A stretch of DNA of 43,759 nt, taken from positions 1 to 43,759 of the forward strand of contig JAJXZI010000062.1 in the NCBI GenBank assembly GCA_021780115.1, read 5' to 3'. The position numbers were made by a program, and so were the translations under genes. Of the stretch, positions 34,439 to 43,328 are shown piece by piece. Under the pieces are notes generated by a model that ran no database searches, was not told the DNA's origin, and saw only the letters and a program-made list of their open reading frames with translations. Each line of letters starts with the position of its first letter. Position 1 is the first letter of the stretch. This stretch comes from a bacterium (GTDB lineage: Bacteria > Verrucomicrobiota > Verrucomicrobiia > Limisphaerales > JAJXZI01).

Positions 34439-35584
34439 TCAAATGTCGTTCTCAGCGGTGAAAAACTCGGCGGTCCTCTGGAGAAAATCCGGCCTAAGCG
34501 ATGAAGCCAATCCAAGTCGGCGAATGCCCTCCACCTTTTCGGTCAACTTCTCAAAGCTCAAGAATCCGCAAACCTCTGCCAGCGGTTTCTCCCGCAGCGA
34601 GAAGGTGGGGCGAAGAATCTCCTGCTTCACCTTGTCGCGACGCTCGTCCGGGGCGACGAGGAAGAGGTTGATCTCCAGATTTGGCTGGAGCGCCAGCAGG
34701 TCGCTCATCCGCAGCAGGCCGGAGTAAATGCTCGTCGTGCATTCCACCTCGAACGCCGCGACGATAGAATTCCCCTTGAGCCACAGCACGTCAATCAACT
34801 CGATGGTGCGGTTGGTCGCCTCGTTGAACTGAGTCGGCAACTCTTCGATGACTCCGGGTAAGTCGCCCAGCGCGGTACCGTTCCACTTTCGCGACCGGTC
34901 GTTGCGCGCCACCCAGAGTTCAAGGCCCATCTCGGAACCGAGAGTCATCAGGTGATACTGCATCTCGGTGTGCCTCGTCGTGGAAGCGCGGGCTTCAGCC
35001 TTGGTGACAGTTTCTGCCTGCTCGGACTCATCCGGTTCCTCCGGCTCTGGAACGGTAACAACAGTGGAGATTGTCTCCTTGCCTTTGCGTCGCTCCGCTT
35101 TGAAGAACGGTTTGCGGGCCAACTTTTTGGCGTCCACCGGGCGAGCCACCGGAGAGCGCTCCGCCTCGCGGAGCAACTTCAGGATGAAATCGCCATCTTC
35201 CTGCGCCCGAAACTGGTTCGGACTCATACGCACAAAACCCTTGAACTTACCGCGATCCGCCTTGCCCATGAAGAAGCTGACTTTTCCCTCCAGTTCGTTC
35301 ATGGGCACGCCGGTTTCGGCTGACATCATCACAACCGGCTTCACGGCCACTCGCGCCGGAAACTCCACGTCCTTCCAGATTCTCTTGGTGTCCGTGCTTG
35401 GACCGAGAACCTCCAAGGCTCCGACCCATCGCATCACGCCGGTCAGATAGCACAGCATGATGTCGCCGCACTGCATCTTCTCGACGTTCTTCCGCATCCG
35501 ATTGCTGAAGCCAGAGACGCTTGCGCCAGCGTTGCGGAATTCGTCCCACGTCGTTCCGGTGAATAGGTCGAGCCAGTATTTCAT
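34439..35584 (-). CDS. EVE-like domain protein with nuclease-like C-terminal domain
   Basis: This 381-residue protein contains two regions separated by a charged linker (about 165-215). The N-terminal part, MKYWLDLFTGTTWDEFRNAG followed by MQCGDIMLCYLTGVMRWVGA, resembles EVE/PUA-like domains that bind modified bases. The C-terminal part has TIELIDVLWLKGNSIVAAFE followed by VECTTSIYSGLLRMSDLLAL. The spacing of Asp, hydrophobic strand and E-x-E suits a PD-(D/E)XK-type nuclease core. A modified-DNA-dependent restriction or RNA/DNA surveillance role is therefore plausible. Both domain calls are by pattern only. The gene sits inside the arabinose gene order, 28 nt upstream of araB, and its 5' side adjoins a palindrome array next to a RAYT gene. 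Confidence 0.6.
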   Translation of the reverse strand: MKYWLDLFTGTTWDEFRNAGASVSGFSNRMRKNVEKMQCGDIMLCYLTGVMRWVGALEVLGPSTDTKRIWKDVEFPARVAVKPVVMMSAETGVPMNELEGKVSFFMGKADRGKFKGFVRMSPNQFRAQEDGDFILKLLREAERSPVARPVDAKKLARKPFFKAERRKGKETISTVVTVPEPEEPDESEQAETVTKAEARASTTRHTEMQYHLMTLGSEMGLELWVARNDRSRKWNGTALGDLPGVIEELPTQFNEATNRTIELIDVLWLKGNSIVAAFEVECTTSIYSGLLRMSDLLALQPNLEINLFLVAPDERRDKVKQEILRPTFSLREKPLAEVCGFLSFEKLTEKVEGIRRLGLASSLRPDFLQRTAEFFTAENDI

Positions 35585-35632
35585 AGGTTCCTTTCTCCTT
35601 CATTCATCCTTCGTGCGGTCCCGCCATTCACC

Positions 35633-36150
35633 CGCGCCCTTTCAGGGCGCGTCTTGATTCTGGGGGACCGTTTACCCAGGGCGGCGCTGCGCTGGCCCTG
35701 GGCTGGTTCACGCCAGCCTTTCAGGCTGGGGCGAGCCGAGGTAGATCGCCGTGGTGCTTGGCCCACTGCTCCACGCGGCACGTCAAAGTCGGTCCCAAGG
35801 CCGGTTTGCAGCTCCATCTGCTCAATCGTTCGGAGCGCCGCGCGCTGGGCGGCCCAAAGGCTGATTTGTGACTCTGTCTGCCCAATTGTTCCGAGCAGTG
35901 CGCGGCGGGCGGCCCATCGGGCCGCAGTGTACCAGCCCAGGGCAAGTTCGCGTCGCGAACGCCGCCCTGGGTCCGCCACGCCAATCGAATCTCCGCGCCC
36001 TGAATGGGCGCGAGTCAAACCTTCAGCACAATCCGCCACGACCCCATTCCACCAATCCGCTGACGAAACGACCCACGACGGCCTCCCACCCGAACTGCCG
36101 ACAACGGACATCCCTGCGCACGGAACCCGCGCGCCCTGAAGGGGCACGGG
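35633..36150. repeat. Palindrome array on the left side of the RAYT gene
   Basis: Perfect palindromes follow one another: CGCGCCCT-TTC-AGGGCGCG (35633-35651); CCCAGGGC...GCCCTGGG (35675-35702); CCAGCCT-TTC-AGGCTGG (35713-35729); then, about 200 bp on, CCCAGGGC...GCCCTGGG (35936-35971), CGCGCCC-TGAAT-GGGCGCG (35994-36012), and an imperfect copy of the last near 36126-36150. The order mirrors itself (A-B-C ... B-A). No gene is supported in this stretch. Confidence 0.85.
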
Positions 36151-36178
36151 TTCCGACCGCACGAACCCGCTATGTCGT

Positions 36179-36631
36179 TCAATCCCACCCATATCGCTCG
36201 TCAAACTGAATTTCGTATCGCTGCAACAACCGGCGGAACTCGTCCTGAAAACTCATCTTGCGATGATGCTCCGACTGATCCCGGATGTAGTCGCTCACTT
36301 CCGCCACCGCCGACTGGCTGATGGAAAACGCGCCATAACCGTTCTGCCATTGAAAGAGCGCGAATTGCTCGCCCTTGGTCTTGAGCCATTTCGAAGTGCC
36401 GCGTTTCAACTCCATCACCGCACCTGCCAGCGCCTTCGTTCGGTGCAGATTGAACAGAACATGGACGTGGTCCGCAACCGAGTTGATGGCCAACGCCGGC
36501 GATTCCAAATCCGAGAGAATGCCGCAGGCGTAGCGGTGCAATTCCTCGCGCACCGCGTCTTCCAGCACCGGACGCCGTTCCTTGGTGCTGAAGACGAGGT
36601 GAATCAGATTCTTGGCGAGAGATTGGGGCAT
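36179..36631 (-). CDS. REP-associated tyrosine transposase (RAYT, Y1/IS200-like)
   Basis: This 150-residue single-domain Y1 transposase begins at ATG 36631 (MPQSLAKNLIHLVFSTKERR). The metal-binding HUH motif is His55-Val-His57 in VADHVHVLF, and the catalytic tyrosine is probably Tyr115 in EVSDYIRDQSEHH. VFSTKERRPVL and LKRGTSKWLKTKG are typical of the RAYT/IS200-like group. RAYTs nick and join single-stranded DNA at REP palindromes and are single-copy domesticated relatives of IS200/IS605 transposases. Here arrays of palindromes stand within 30 nt of the stop and 18 nt of the start, as expected for RAYT and its REP substrates. The in-frame extension up to 36706 overlaps a palindrome and is not conserved. 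Confidence 0.88.
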   Translation of the reverse strand: MPQSLAKNLIHLVFSTKERRPVLEDAVREELHRYACGILSDLESPALAINSVADHVHVLFNLHRTKALAGAVMELKRGTSKWLKTKGEQFALFQWQNGYGAFSISQSAVAEVSDYIRDQSEHHRKMSFQDEFRRLLQRYEIQFDERYGWD

Positions 36632-36648
36632 GTTTTTGAGTTTTACCC

Positions 36649-36970
36649 GCGCCCCTTCAGGGCGCTCGCTATTTTGGTGGGCGTGTTCCCAGGGCGGCGC
36701 TCGCAAGCTCGCTTGCCCTGGGCTGGCACACTCCAGCCCTTCGGGCTGAACTTCGGAGGATCGTCAAAAAAGAGAAATTTGCAGCCATTGGAAAGATGGC
36801 AGTACCCACAGGCTTGGTTGCCGCTGGTCTGTTCATTCAGACCTTCGCCGCCGGCAATCAAGTTCGCCCGGCGAGCGGCCTGTAAGGCCGCTGGTGAATC
36901 AGCCCAGGGCAAGCGCAGCGCCGCCCTGGGATTGCGACACAACAAAACCCGCGCGCCCTGTAGGGGCGCG
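36649..36970. repeat. Palindrome array on the right side of the RAYT gene
   Basis: The same module types as on the left appear in the same order: GCGCCC-CTTCA-GGGCGC (36649-36665), CCCAGGGC...GCCCTGGG (36688-36722), CAGCCC-TTC-GGGCTG (36734-36748), AGCGGCCT-GTA-AGGCCGCT (36874-36892), CCCAGGGC...GCCCTGGG (36903-36930), CGCGCCC-TGTAG-GGGCGCG (36952-36970). No gene is supported between RAYT and the alcohol dehydrogenase gene. Confidence 0.85.
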
Positions 36971-37049
36971 GGTTGGGCCGGGGCCATCCCCACGCGCCCG
37001 GTTCCACGTTTATCGTTTCGCAATCTTGTTTTCATTGCTCGCGCCGTTT

Positions 37050-38129
37050 TCAGCTTTCCACCATCACCTTCACCACCTTGTCCTGGTAGGCCGTGTTCAG
37101 GGCAAGGGCTTCGCCAATGCGCTTCAACGGAAAACGGTGGCTCACGAGTCCGCGCAAATCCACGCGGCCCTGCTCGGCGAGGCGAATGGCACGGGGATAG
37201 ACGTGCTTCATGCGGCGGCTGAGCACGATCGTCAGCCCCTTGCGGCGGGCGGTGGAGGCCTTCAGCGCCAGACGATCGTCGCCGGGGATGCCCACCAGCA
37301 CGACGCGCCCGCCCAACCGCGCCATCTCGGCGGCTTGCGCGACGGACTGGTCCGCCCACGCAGCTTCGATGGCCACGTCCACGCCCCGACCGCGCGTCTC
37401 TTTCGCGATGCGCTGGACGGGATCCTCCTCGTCGCAGCGGATAGGAATGGCGCCGTATTTCGCGGCGAGCTTGAGGCGCCACGGGAGTTTGTCGGTGGCG
37501 AAAATGGGATCGGCACCGGCCAGTCGCACGAGTTGGAGAATGAGCAGGCCAATCGGCCCCATGCCGAGGATCGCGGCGCTGTGGCCGACGCGGAACTTGG
37601 CGAGGTCCACGGCGTGGATGGCGACGCCGAGCGGTTCAAGCAGCGCGGCGGATTCGTCGTCAATGCTCTGGGGCACGGGGAAGCAACTGCGCGCCGGCAT
37701 GAGCATCCATTCGCAGAAGCTGCCGCCGTAGGGGTAATTGCCGCAGAAGGCGAGGTTGCAGCACAGGTTCGGATGGCCGTGCTCGCAAGGTTCGCAGTGA
37801 TGACACGGCTGCGCGGGGTCCACCGCCACGCGCGTGCCGGGTTTCAGTGGTTGGTGGTTTCCGTCGAGAACATCCGGCCCGACAGCTTCGACGACGGCGG
37901 AGAATTCGTGGCCGAGAATGAGCGGTTTCTCCACCGGCGTATCGCCGATGCGGGCGTCGAGGTAGGAGTGGAGGTCGCTGCCGCAGATGCCGGTGGTGAG
38001 GACGCGAAGCAGCACTTGGCCGCAGCCGGGCGGGCCGGGACGTGGCACGCGTTCGACACGCAAATCCTTCGGCCCATGCAGGCGGGCGGCGAGCATGGTC
38101 GCGGCGCGGGATGAGCGGCGCAGCGTCAT
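37050..38129 (-). CDS. Zinc-dependent alcohol dehydrogenase (polyol dehydrogenase-like)
   Basis: This 359-residue medium-chain dehydrogenase oxidises a secondary alcohol, probably a sugar alcohol or sugar, with NAD(P)+. Catalytic zinc ligands are Cys49 in [12 protein letters not shown] and His74-Glu75 in [13 protein letters not shown]. The structural zinc site is Cys109, Cys112, Cys115 and Cys123 in [15 protein letters not shown]. The cofactor loop is [16 protein letters not shown]. It resembles sorbitol/threonine dehydrogenases, but the substrate is not fixed by sequence. Its position next to the GH51 gene suggests an arabinose- or arabitol-linked reaction. The start at 38129 is preceded by AGAGGC about 8 nt upstream; an internal ATG at 38096 ([14 protein letters not shown]) is the alternative. 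Confidence 0.87.
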   Translation of the reverse strand: MTLRRSSRAATMLAARLHGPKDLRVERVPRPGPPGCGQVLLRVLTTGICGSDLHSYLDARIGDTPVEKPLILGHEFSAVVEAVGPDVLDGNHQPLKPGTRVAVDPAQPCHHCEPCEHGHPNLCCNLAFCGNYPYGGSFCEWMLMPARSCFPVPQSIDDESAALLEPLGVAIHAVDLAKFRVGHSAAILGMGPIGLLILQLVRLAGADPIFATDKLPWRLKLAAKYGAIPIRCDEEDPVQRIAKETRGRGVDVAIEAAWADQSVAQAAEMARLGGRVVLVGIPGDDRLALKASTARRKGLTIVLSRRMKHVYPRAIRLAEQGRVDLRGLVSHRFPLKRIGEALALNTAYQDKVVKVMVES

Positions 38130-38143
38130 GCGTTGCCTCTGCG

Positions 38144-38338
38144 AAGTTCGAAATCCGAAGTCCGAAGTCCGAAAGAAATCCGGAACCTGAAAGCCGAATT
38201 CAAGACTGCGTAGCAGCCGAGGTTACGAGGCTCAATCTCGAAGGAAACCAGAGCCTCCTCACGTCGGCTGCTACGGCGCCTTTGGTCATTGAGCTTCGGA
38301 TTTCTTTCGGATTTCGACATTCGGATTTCGGATTTCCG
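38144..38338. repeat. Heptamer repeat, inverted arms, after the GH51 stop
   Basis: The left arm (38148-38196) reads TCGAAATCCGAAGTCCGAAG and on to GAAAGAAATCC. The right arm (38293-38337) reads CTTCGGATTTCTTTCGGATT, then TCGACATTCGGATTTCGGAT. The right arm matches the one after araA (40503-40545) almost base for base over about 37 nt. Confidence 0.85.
38210..38274. repeat. Nested palindromic element, 65 bp
   Basis: GTAGCAGCCGA (38210-38220) and TCGGCTGCTAC (38264-38274) are perfect 11-bp inverted ends, with further partial pairing inside (GAGGCTC / GAGCCTC). It lies exactly between the two heptamer arms. Confidence 0.85.
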
Positions 38339-38342
38339 CATC

Positions 38343-40316
38343 CTACCGCGCAACCGGCACCCGCAACACCGTCATCGAGTAAGGTTTGAAGGCGTAATCG
38401 AACTGCGGTGCGGTGACGCTGAGCGGTGTGGTGACGGGCGCGACTTTCTTCGGCGACTCAAACGAGTTCTCGTCCGCCAGCGCCCCGGTGAGCAGCGTGG
38501 CGGTGGCTTTGCGGCCGGGCTTCGTGACGCCGCTGAGATTGAGGCTGGCCTCGACGGGCCTCGCCGACGCGTTCACGACTTTGAGGATTATCTCGCCGGC
38601 ATTCTCGTCGCGGGCGGCGGTGGCGTAGAAACGCGGGTGCTCCTGCTCCGTCGGCAGCGCGCCGCCCAATTGCACCGGCAGCACGCGGTCGCCCCGGTTG
38701 CGGCTGAAGAGTTGCTGGACGTAGTAGTTCGGCGTGCCGTAGCTGCGGAGGCTGTCGCACCAGATCAGATTCGGTCGCCACTGCCAGCCTTCGACCTGGC
38801 CGAACAGCGGCGCGTAGGAGGCCATCACCACCACGTCGGCGTTGCGTTCGAGGCCGGTCATGTAGGCGGCTTCGGCCAACGCACATTCCCAGTTGTTGCG
38901 GTTGAGCACGCTCACGGTCTTGTCGCTTTGCGCGGCGTATTCGCCCATGAAGACTTTCGGGCCGTTGCGGTCGTAACGGTCGTAGCGCGTCGCGTTGTTC
39001 AGGAACCAATCGGGCCTGGCGTAGCAATGCTCGTCCACGATGTCGGCGTGCAACTCGCGCAGCTTCGGCCAGGCGAAATGGAACTTGTCGTCGCCGGGGC
39101 CGGGGCCGGCGCTGGAGACGAGTTTGATCTCCGGGTGCTTCGCCTTGAGCACCTTCGCGAACGCGGCATAGCGCTCGATGTATTGCTGAAGCCACTGCTC
39201 GTTCCCGATGCCAAGCAGCTTCATGTTGAACGGCCGCGGGTGGCCCATCGCCGCGCGCTTCGCGCCCCAGGTGCTGGTCGTCGGCCCGTTGGCGAACTCG
39301 ATCAAGTCGAGCGCGTCTTGGATGTAGGGATCAAGCTGGTCGAGCGGGCACAGCTCGCCGGAGTTGAATTGGCAGGCCATGCCGCAATTCAGAATCGGCA
39401 GCGGCTCGGCGCCGATGTCCTCGCACAGTTGGAAGAACTCGAAGAAGCCGAGGCCGAAGCTCTGGAAGTAGTCCGGCGACGGCCGGTGTTTGAACTCGTC
39501 GTTCCAGCGGTTCATGATGAGCTTGCGCTCGGCGACCGGGCCGATGGTGGTCTTCCACTGGTAACGATTCGTCAGCCAGTGGCCCTCGACGATGCAGCCG
39601 CCGGGAAAGCGCATGAAACCAGGCTTCAAGTCGGCCAGCATCTGCGCCATGTCCGGCCGCAGACCGTGGTTCTTGAAGGTTTTCTTCGGATACAGCGAGA
39701 CGAGGTCGAGGTCGAGTGTGCCCTTGCCGGTCACGAGCAAGTTCAGCCGCGCCTCGGGGTCGGTGGCGTTGGCAGTGATGGTCTTCTCAAAGTGCTTCCA
39801 CTCCGGGGAAAAACCTTTGACTGTGCCGCCGGCGAGTTGCTTTCCGTCGGCGCTGACAACTTCAAACGCCAACTCCGGTCGCGTGCCGTCCGCGCTGCGG
39901 GCCTGGACCGAGAACGTGAATTTCGCCCCACGCTCGACGCCCATGCCGAAGAAGCCTTCGTTCGAAAGGCTGACGCGGCCGCCACCGTCGCTGGTGATGC
40001 GGAGGTAATGGCGGTTGTTGGATCCGGGCGGGGTGTCGTCGCGAACCGTGACGATCCGGGCCGTGCCGCCGGTGCCGCCAATCCGCCAGCCCATGAGCGG
40101 ATCGGGGAACTCGAAGGAGCGATTCTTCACGCGTTCCGGATACAGGCCGCCGTCGGCGCCGTAGTTGACGTCCTCGAAGAAAATGCCCCACATCGTGGGA
40201 CTGATCTTCGCGCCAGGCTGGTCGGCCTGGATGGTGAGGGTGACGGCAGGTTGGGCGGAGGCGACGGTGGCGGCGGCCAGCGCAGCACCGAGGGAGAGGA
40301 GAGTTCCAAGTTTCAT
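38343..40316 (-). CDS. Alpha-L-arabinofuranosidase, GH51
   Basis: This 657-residue exported enzyme (signal peptide MKLGTLLSLGAALAAATVAS followed by AQP) removes alpha-L-arabinofuranosyl residues from arabinan or arabinoxylan. The N-terminal part, starting with ISPTMWGIFFEDVNYGADGG, is the GH51 beginning. It is followed by an inserted carbohydrate-binding-like beta domain (about residues 75-200). The catalytic acid/base is Glu373 in LLGIGNEQWLQQY, and the nucleophile is Glu459 in KVFMGEYAAQS. A C-terminal beta-sandwich ends with FDYAFKPYSMTVLRVPV. It is encoded 230 nt downstream of araA and upstream of the dehydrogenase, so its expression is probably coordinated with arabinose use. Confidence 0.93.
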   Translation of the reverse strand: MKLGTLLSLGAALAAATVASAQPAVTLTIQADQPGAKISPTMWGIFFEDVNYGADGGLYPERVKNRSFEFPDPLMGWRIGGTGGTARIVTVRDDTPPGSNNRHYLRITSDGGGRVSLSNEGFFGMGVERGAKFTFSVQARSADGTRPELAFEVVSADGKQLAGGTVKGFSPEWKHFEKTITANATDPEARLNLLVTGKGTLDLDLVSLYPKKTFKNHGLRPDMAQMLADLKPGFMRFPGGCIVEGHWLTNRYQWKTTIGPVAERKLIMNRWNDEFKHRPSPDYFQSFGLGFFEFFQLCEDIGAEPLPILNCGMACQFNSGELCPLDQLDPYIQDALDLIEFANGPTTSTWGAKRAAMGHPRPFNMKLLGIGNEQWLQQYIERYAAFAKVLKAKHPEIKLVSSAGPGPGDDKFHFAWPKLRELHADIVDEHCYARPDWFLNNATRYDRYDRNGPKVFMGEYAAQSDKTVSVLNRNNWECALAEAAYMTGLERNADVVVMASYAPLFGQVEGWQWRPNLIWCDSLRSYGTPNYYVQQLFSRNRGDRVLPVQLGGALPTEQEHPRFYATAARDENAGEIILKVVNASARPVEASLNLSGVTKPGRKATATLLTGALADENSFESPKKVAPVTTPLSVTAPQFDYAFKPYSMTVLRVPVAR

Positions 40317-40490
40317 AGCGATTCAATCAGGCGAAGAAAGCCGGGGACCACACGCGGCCCGCGTGCCGTCGTCGCCGGCTCGGCGACGACTTCGAGCCTC
40401 AACCGGACGCGAGGTGTTCGGCGGGCCGCCGAACTCTGCAGGCCAGCGGTCTGCGCTGCCCATTCCGTCTGAGCCGGCTATTCGCCGCGT

Positions 40491-40545
40491 TCGAGTTTCG
40501 GCCTTCGGATTTCTTTCGGATTTCGGCATTCGGATTTCGGAATGC
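40491..40545. repeat. Heptamer repeat after the araA stop
   Basis: A TTCGGCC-TTCGGATTTC-TTTCGGATTTC-GGCATTCGGATTTCGG run lies within 2 nt of the araA stop codon. Only the right-hand arm type is present here, without an inverted partner. Confidence 0.8.
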
Positions 40546-40546
40546 G

Positions 40547-42058
40547 TCAGACGACGAAGCCGTCTTTCAGCCCGTAGTAAATCTCGTTTCCGCGCAACTG
40601 CTGTTTGAAGTCGCGGACCTTGGTCGCGCCATCGACGACCACCAGTTCGATGCCGGCGATTTCCGCGAAGTCTTCCAGCATCTCGGTGGTGATGGCCTGG
40701 CTGAAGCCGGTGTGATGCGCGCCGCCGGCGTAGATCCAGCAGGCGCAGGCGTCCTCGAAATTCGGCTTCGGCACCCAGAGGGCCTGCGCGACGGGAAGCT
40801 TCGGCATTGGCTGTTCGGGCGCGATGGTGTCCACTTCGTTCACGAGGAGACGGAAGCGGTTGCCCATGTCGATGAGGCTGGCGTTGAGGCCGGGGCCAGC
40901 GGGCGTGTTGAAGACCAACCGCGCCGGATCGGCCTTGCCGCCGATGCCGAGCGGATGAACCTGGAGCGACGGTTTGCCGTCGGCGATGGACGAGCAAATC
41001 TCCAGCATGTGCGCGCCGAGAACCTGCTTGGCGCTTGGATCGAGATGGTAGGTGTAGTCCTCCATGAACGACGTGCCGCCGGGCAGGCCGGTGGCCATGA
41101 CTTTCATGGCGCGAACGAGCGCGGCGGTCTTCCAATCGCCTTCCGCGCCGAAGCCGTAGCCGCCAGCCATGAGGCGCTGGGCGGAGATGCCGGGGAGTTG
41201 CACCAAGCCGTGCAAATCCTCGAACGTGGTGGTGAAGCCCTTGAAGCCGCCGGCCTTCAGGAAGGTGCGCAGGCCAAGCTCGATGCGCGCCGCTTCGCGG
41301 ACGGAATCGTGGCGAGCGCCGCCTTTGCGGAGGTCGGCCGCAACTTCGTAAGTGTCCTCGTATTCCTGAACGAGCTTGCCGATGGCGGCGTTGGTCACGG
41401 CGTTCACGCTCTGCACGAGGTCGCCGACGCCAAAGCCGTTCACCGAGTAACCGAACTTCATCTGCGCCGCGACCTTGTCGCCTTCGGTCACCGCGACTTC
41501 GCGCATGTTGTCGCCGAAACGGGCGAACTTCGCGCCCTGCCAGTCGGCCCACGCCGCGGCGGCGCGCGCCCAGGCGCCGATCTTCTCCTGCACCGACGCC
41601 TCCTGCCAGAAGCCGACGACGACTTTCCGGTTCAGGCGCATCCGGCTCATGATGAAGCCATGCTCGCGGTCGCCGTGCGCGGCCTGGTTCAGGTTCATGA
41701 AATCCATGTCAATCGTGGCCCAGGGAATGTCGCGATTGAACTGCGTGTGAAGGTGCAGGATCGGCTTGCGCAGGAGCTTCAGGCCGTTAATCCACATCTT
41801 CGACGGTGAGAACGTGTGGCACCAGGTGACGAGGCCGATGCAGTTGGGCGCGTTGTTCGCCTCCTGGCAAAGCGCGGTGACGGCGTCGGGCGAAGTCAGC
41901 ACCGGCTTGAAGACGATCTTCACCGGAATGGCCGGCACCACATTCAGGGCCTTGGTGATCTCCTGCGAGTGCCTGGCGACCTGCTTGAGCGCTTCAGGTC
42001 CGTAGAGATGCTGGCTGCCGGTGACGAACCAGACTTCGAGTTTCTTGAGGTTGTTCAT
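40547..42058 (-). CDS. araA: L-arabinose isomerase
   Basis: This 503-residue enzyme converts L-arabinose to L-ribulose with Mn2+ in the cytoplasm. With the ATG at 42058 ([20 protein letters not shown]) the catalytic and metal residues fall at E. coli numbering: Glu306 in [11 protein letters not shown], Glu333 in [10 protein letters not shown], His350 in GAHMLEIC and the His pair 448-449 in [10 protein letters not shown]. The start is supported by GGAAAGGA about 11-18 nt upstream. An in-frame ATG at 42076 is less likely. The ROK regulator gene lies 42 nt upstream on the same strand, so regulator and isomerase may be co-transcribed. Confidence 0.97.
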   Translation of the reverse strand: MNNLKKLEVWFVTGSQHLYGPEALKQVARHSQEITKALNVVPAIPVKIVFKPVLTSPDAVTALCQEANNAPNCIGLVTWCHTFSPSKMWINGLKLLRKPILHLHTQFNRDIPWATIDMDFMNLNQAAHGDREHGFIMSRMRLNRKVVVGFWQEASVQEKIGAWARAAAAWADWQGAKFARFGDNMREVAVTEGDKVAAQMKFGYSVNGFGVGDLVQSVNAVTNAAIGKLVQEYEDTYEVAADLRKGGARHDSVREAARIELGLRTFLKAGGFKGFTTTFEDLHGLVQLPGISAQRLMAGGYGFGAEGDWKTAALVRAMKVMATGLPGGTSFMEDYTYHLDPSAKQVLGAHMLEICSSIADGKPSLQVHPLGIGGKADPARLVFNTPAGPGLNASLIDMGNRFRLLVNEVDTIAPEQPMPKLPVAQALWVPKPNFEDACACWIYAGGAHHTGFSQAITTEMLEDFAEIAGIELVVVDGATKVRDFKQQLRGNEIYYGLKDGFVV

Positions 42059-42100
42059 AATGGAGATCCTTTCCAATTCCCGGTGCCGGCCGTGACGTGT

Positions 42101-43324
42101 CTAGCCGGAACCGTGGGTGCTGGCGACGTGCAGGAGGGTCTCCTGCCGCCGTTCGTGTTCGGCCATGGGAATGACCAGCCGATCGATGCCCACCGCCACC
42201 AAACCGGCGGTGCGGCGGCGCGGGGCAAGCTCACACTCCACCTTGCCAAACCGGCCCCACATGGCTCCTTGGACGATGGCGCCGGAGAGATAGCGGAATA
42301 CGCTGGAGGGTAATTCCGCGAGACTTCCGGTGAGGACGACACGGCGCAGGCCCAGGACGTTCAGCGCGCCAGCGATGACGACCGCCGCGGCATCCAGCGC
42401 TTGCGCGAGCCAGGCGGGCACACCGCGCTGGTTGATCCAATCCGCCAGCGCCGGCCAGGTGTGCGGTCCCTCTGTCCCCGCCTCCGCCAGGCTCTGCAGC
42501 AGGCCGCGCGTGGAGACAAGAGTTTCCACGCACCCGACTGCACCGCACCCGCAGGGCCGCTGATTGCCCAGGACGGGTGTGTGGCCGAGCTCGCCGCTGA
42601 TCGGCAGTGGGTGGGCGTACAGCTTGCTCGCTACAACCACCGCCCCCCCCACGCCTTCGCCGAAATCGACGAGCAGGAAGTCCTCCCCGCTGGGATCCAC
42701 GGATTGGTGCCCGAGCGCCAGCGCCCGTTCTTCCTGCACCAAGAACAGCGGGGCGTTCCAGACTTGGCGGATGAGCGCCGGCAGATCGGTGCCTTCGGTC
42801 CAGTGCAGGTTGGGTGAGAACAACACACGGCCGGCCTTCTCATCGACGATGCCCGGCACGCTGACCAGCACGCCCCAGAAATCGTCCCGCCGGATGCGCA
42901 CCGCCGCCTTTCGGAGCTGGCGCAGCCATTCGGCGGCGGTGTCCGGCGTTGGCACGCGAAGGGTCCAGTGATCCTCACCATTGGCGCCGACCGGCAGCGG
43001 CGCCAGACTGGTTTCGGACACGCCCAACTGGATCCCCAAAAACCGCGGCCGGGTGCGGTTTAGGCGTAGCAGCCGGCCGGGGCGACCCAACTTGGGCGCG
43101 GGGCCGCGGCCGTGCGAGGTCTCGCGTCTGTCCGGCTTGGCCAGTGAATTGACTTCCTCCAAGACCTCCATCGCCAGCAACTGATCGACAATTTTACCCG
43201 CCGTGGGCTGGCTCAAGCCCAGGGACTTCGCCAAATCCGCCCGCGAGCCGGTACCCATGCGCTGCAAGCGACCGAGCAGGGCGCGTTTGTTGATGCGACC
43301 CATCCTGGAAGGAACAACGATCAT
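42101..43324 (-). CDS. ROK family transcriptional regulator
   Basis: This 407-residue protein has an N-terminal winged helix-turn-helix (RADLAKSLGLSQPTAGKIVD) followed by a ROK sugar-kinase-like domain. It carries the ATP-site-like segment LLVDFGEGVGGAVVV, the GELGHTPVLG motif and the zinc motif CGCGAVGCVE. Members of this XylR/NagC-type group repress sugar genes and release DNA when a sugar binds. Its position as first gene of the locus, directly before araA, suggests that it controls arabinose use. The exact effector is unknown. The ATG at 43324 gives MIVVPSRMGRINKRALL; an internal ATG at 43303 (MGRINKRALL) is an alternative start. Confidence 0.9.
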   Translation of the reverse strand: MIVVPSRMGRINKRALLGRLQRMGTGSRADLAKSLGLSQPTAGKIVDQLLAMEVLEEVNSLAKPDRRETSHGRGPAPKLGRPGRLLRLNRTRPRFLGIQLGVSETSLAPLPVGANGEDHWTLRVPTPDTAAEWLRQLRKAAVRIRRDDFWGVLVSVPGIVDEKAGRVLFSPNLHWTEGTDLPALIRQVWNAPLFLVQEERALALGHQSVDPSGEDFLLVDFGEGVGGAVVVASKLYAHPLPISGELGHTPVLGNQRPCGCGAVGCVETLVSTRGLLQSLAEAGTEGPHTWPALADWINQRGVPAWLAQALDAAAVVIAGALNVLGLRRVVLTGSLAELPSSVFRYLSGAIVQGAMWGRFGKVECELAPRRRTAGLVAVGIDRLVIPMAEHERRQETLLHVASTHGSG

Positions 43325-43328
43325 GATA

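Noticed and set aside
38289..40472. 727-codon open frame on the plus strand opposite the GH51 gene
   Set aside because: It is an antisense shadow of a gene with complete catalytic motifs and has no recognisable protein features.
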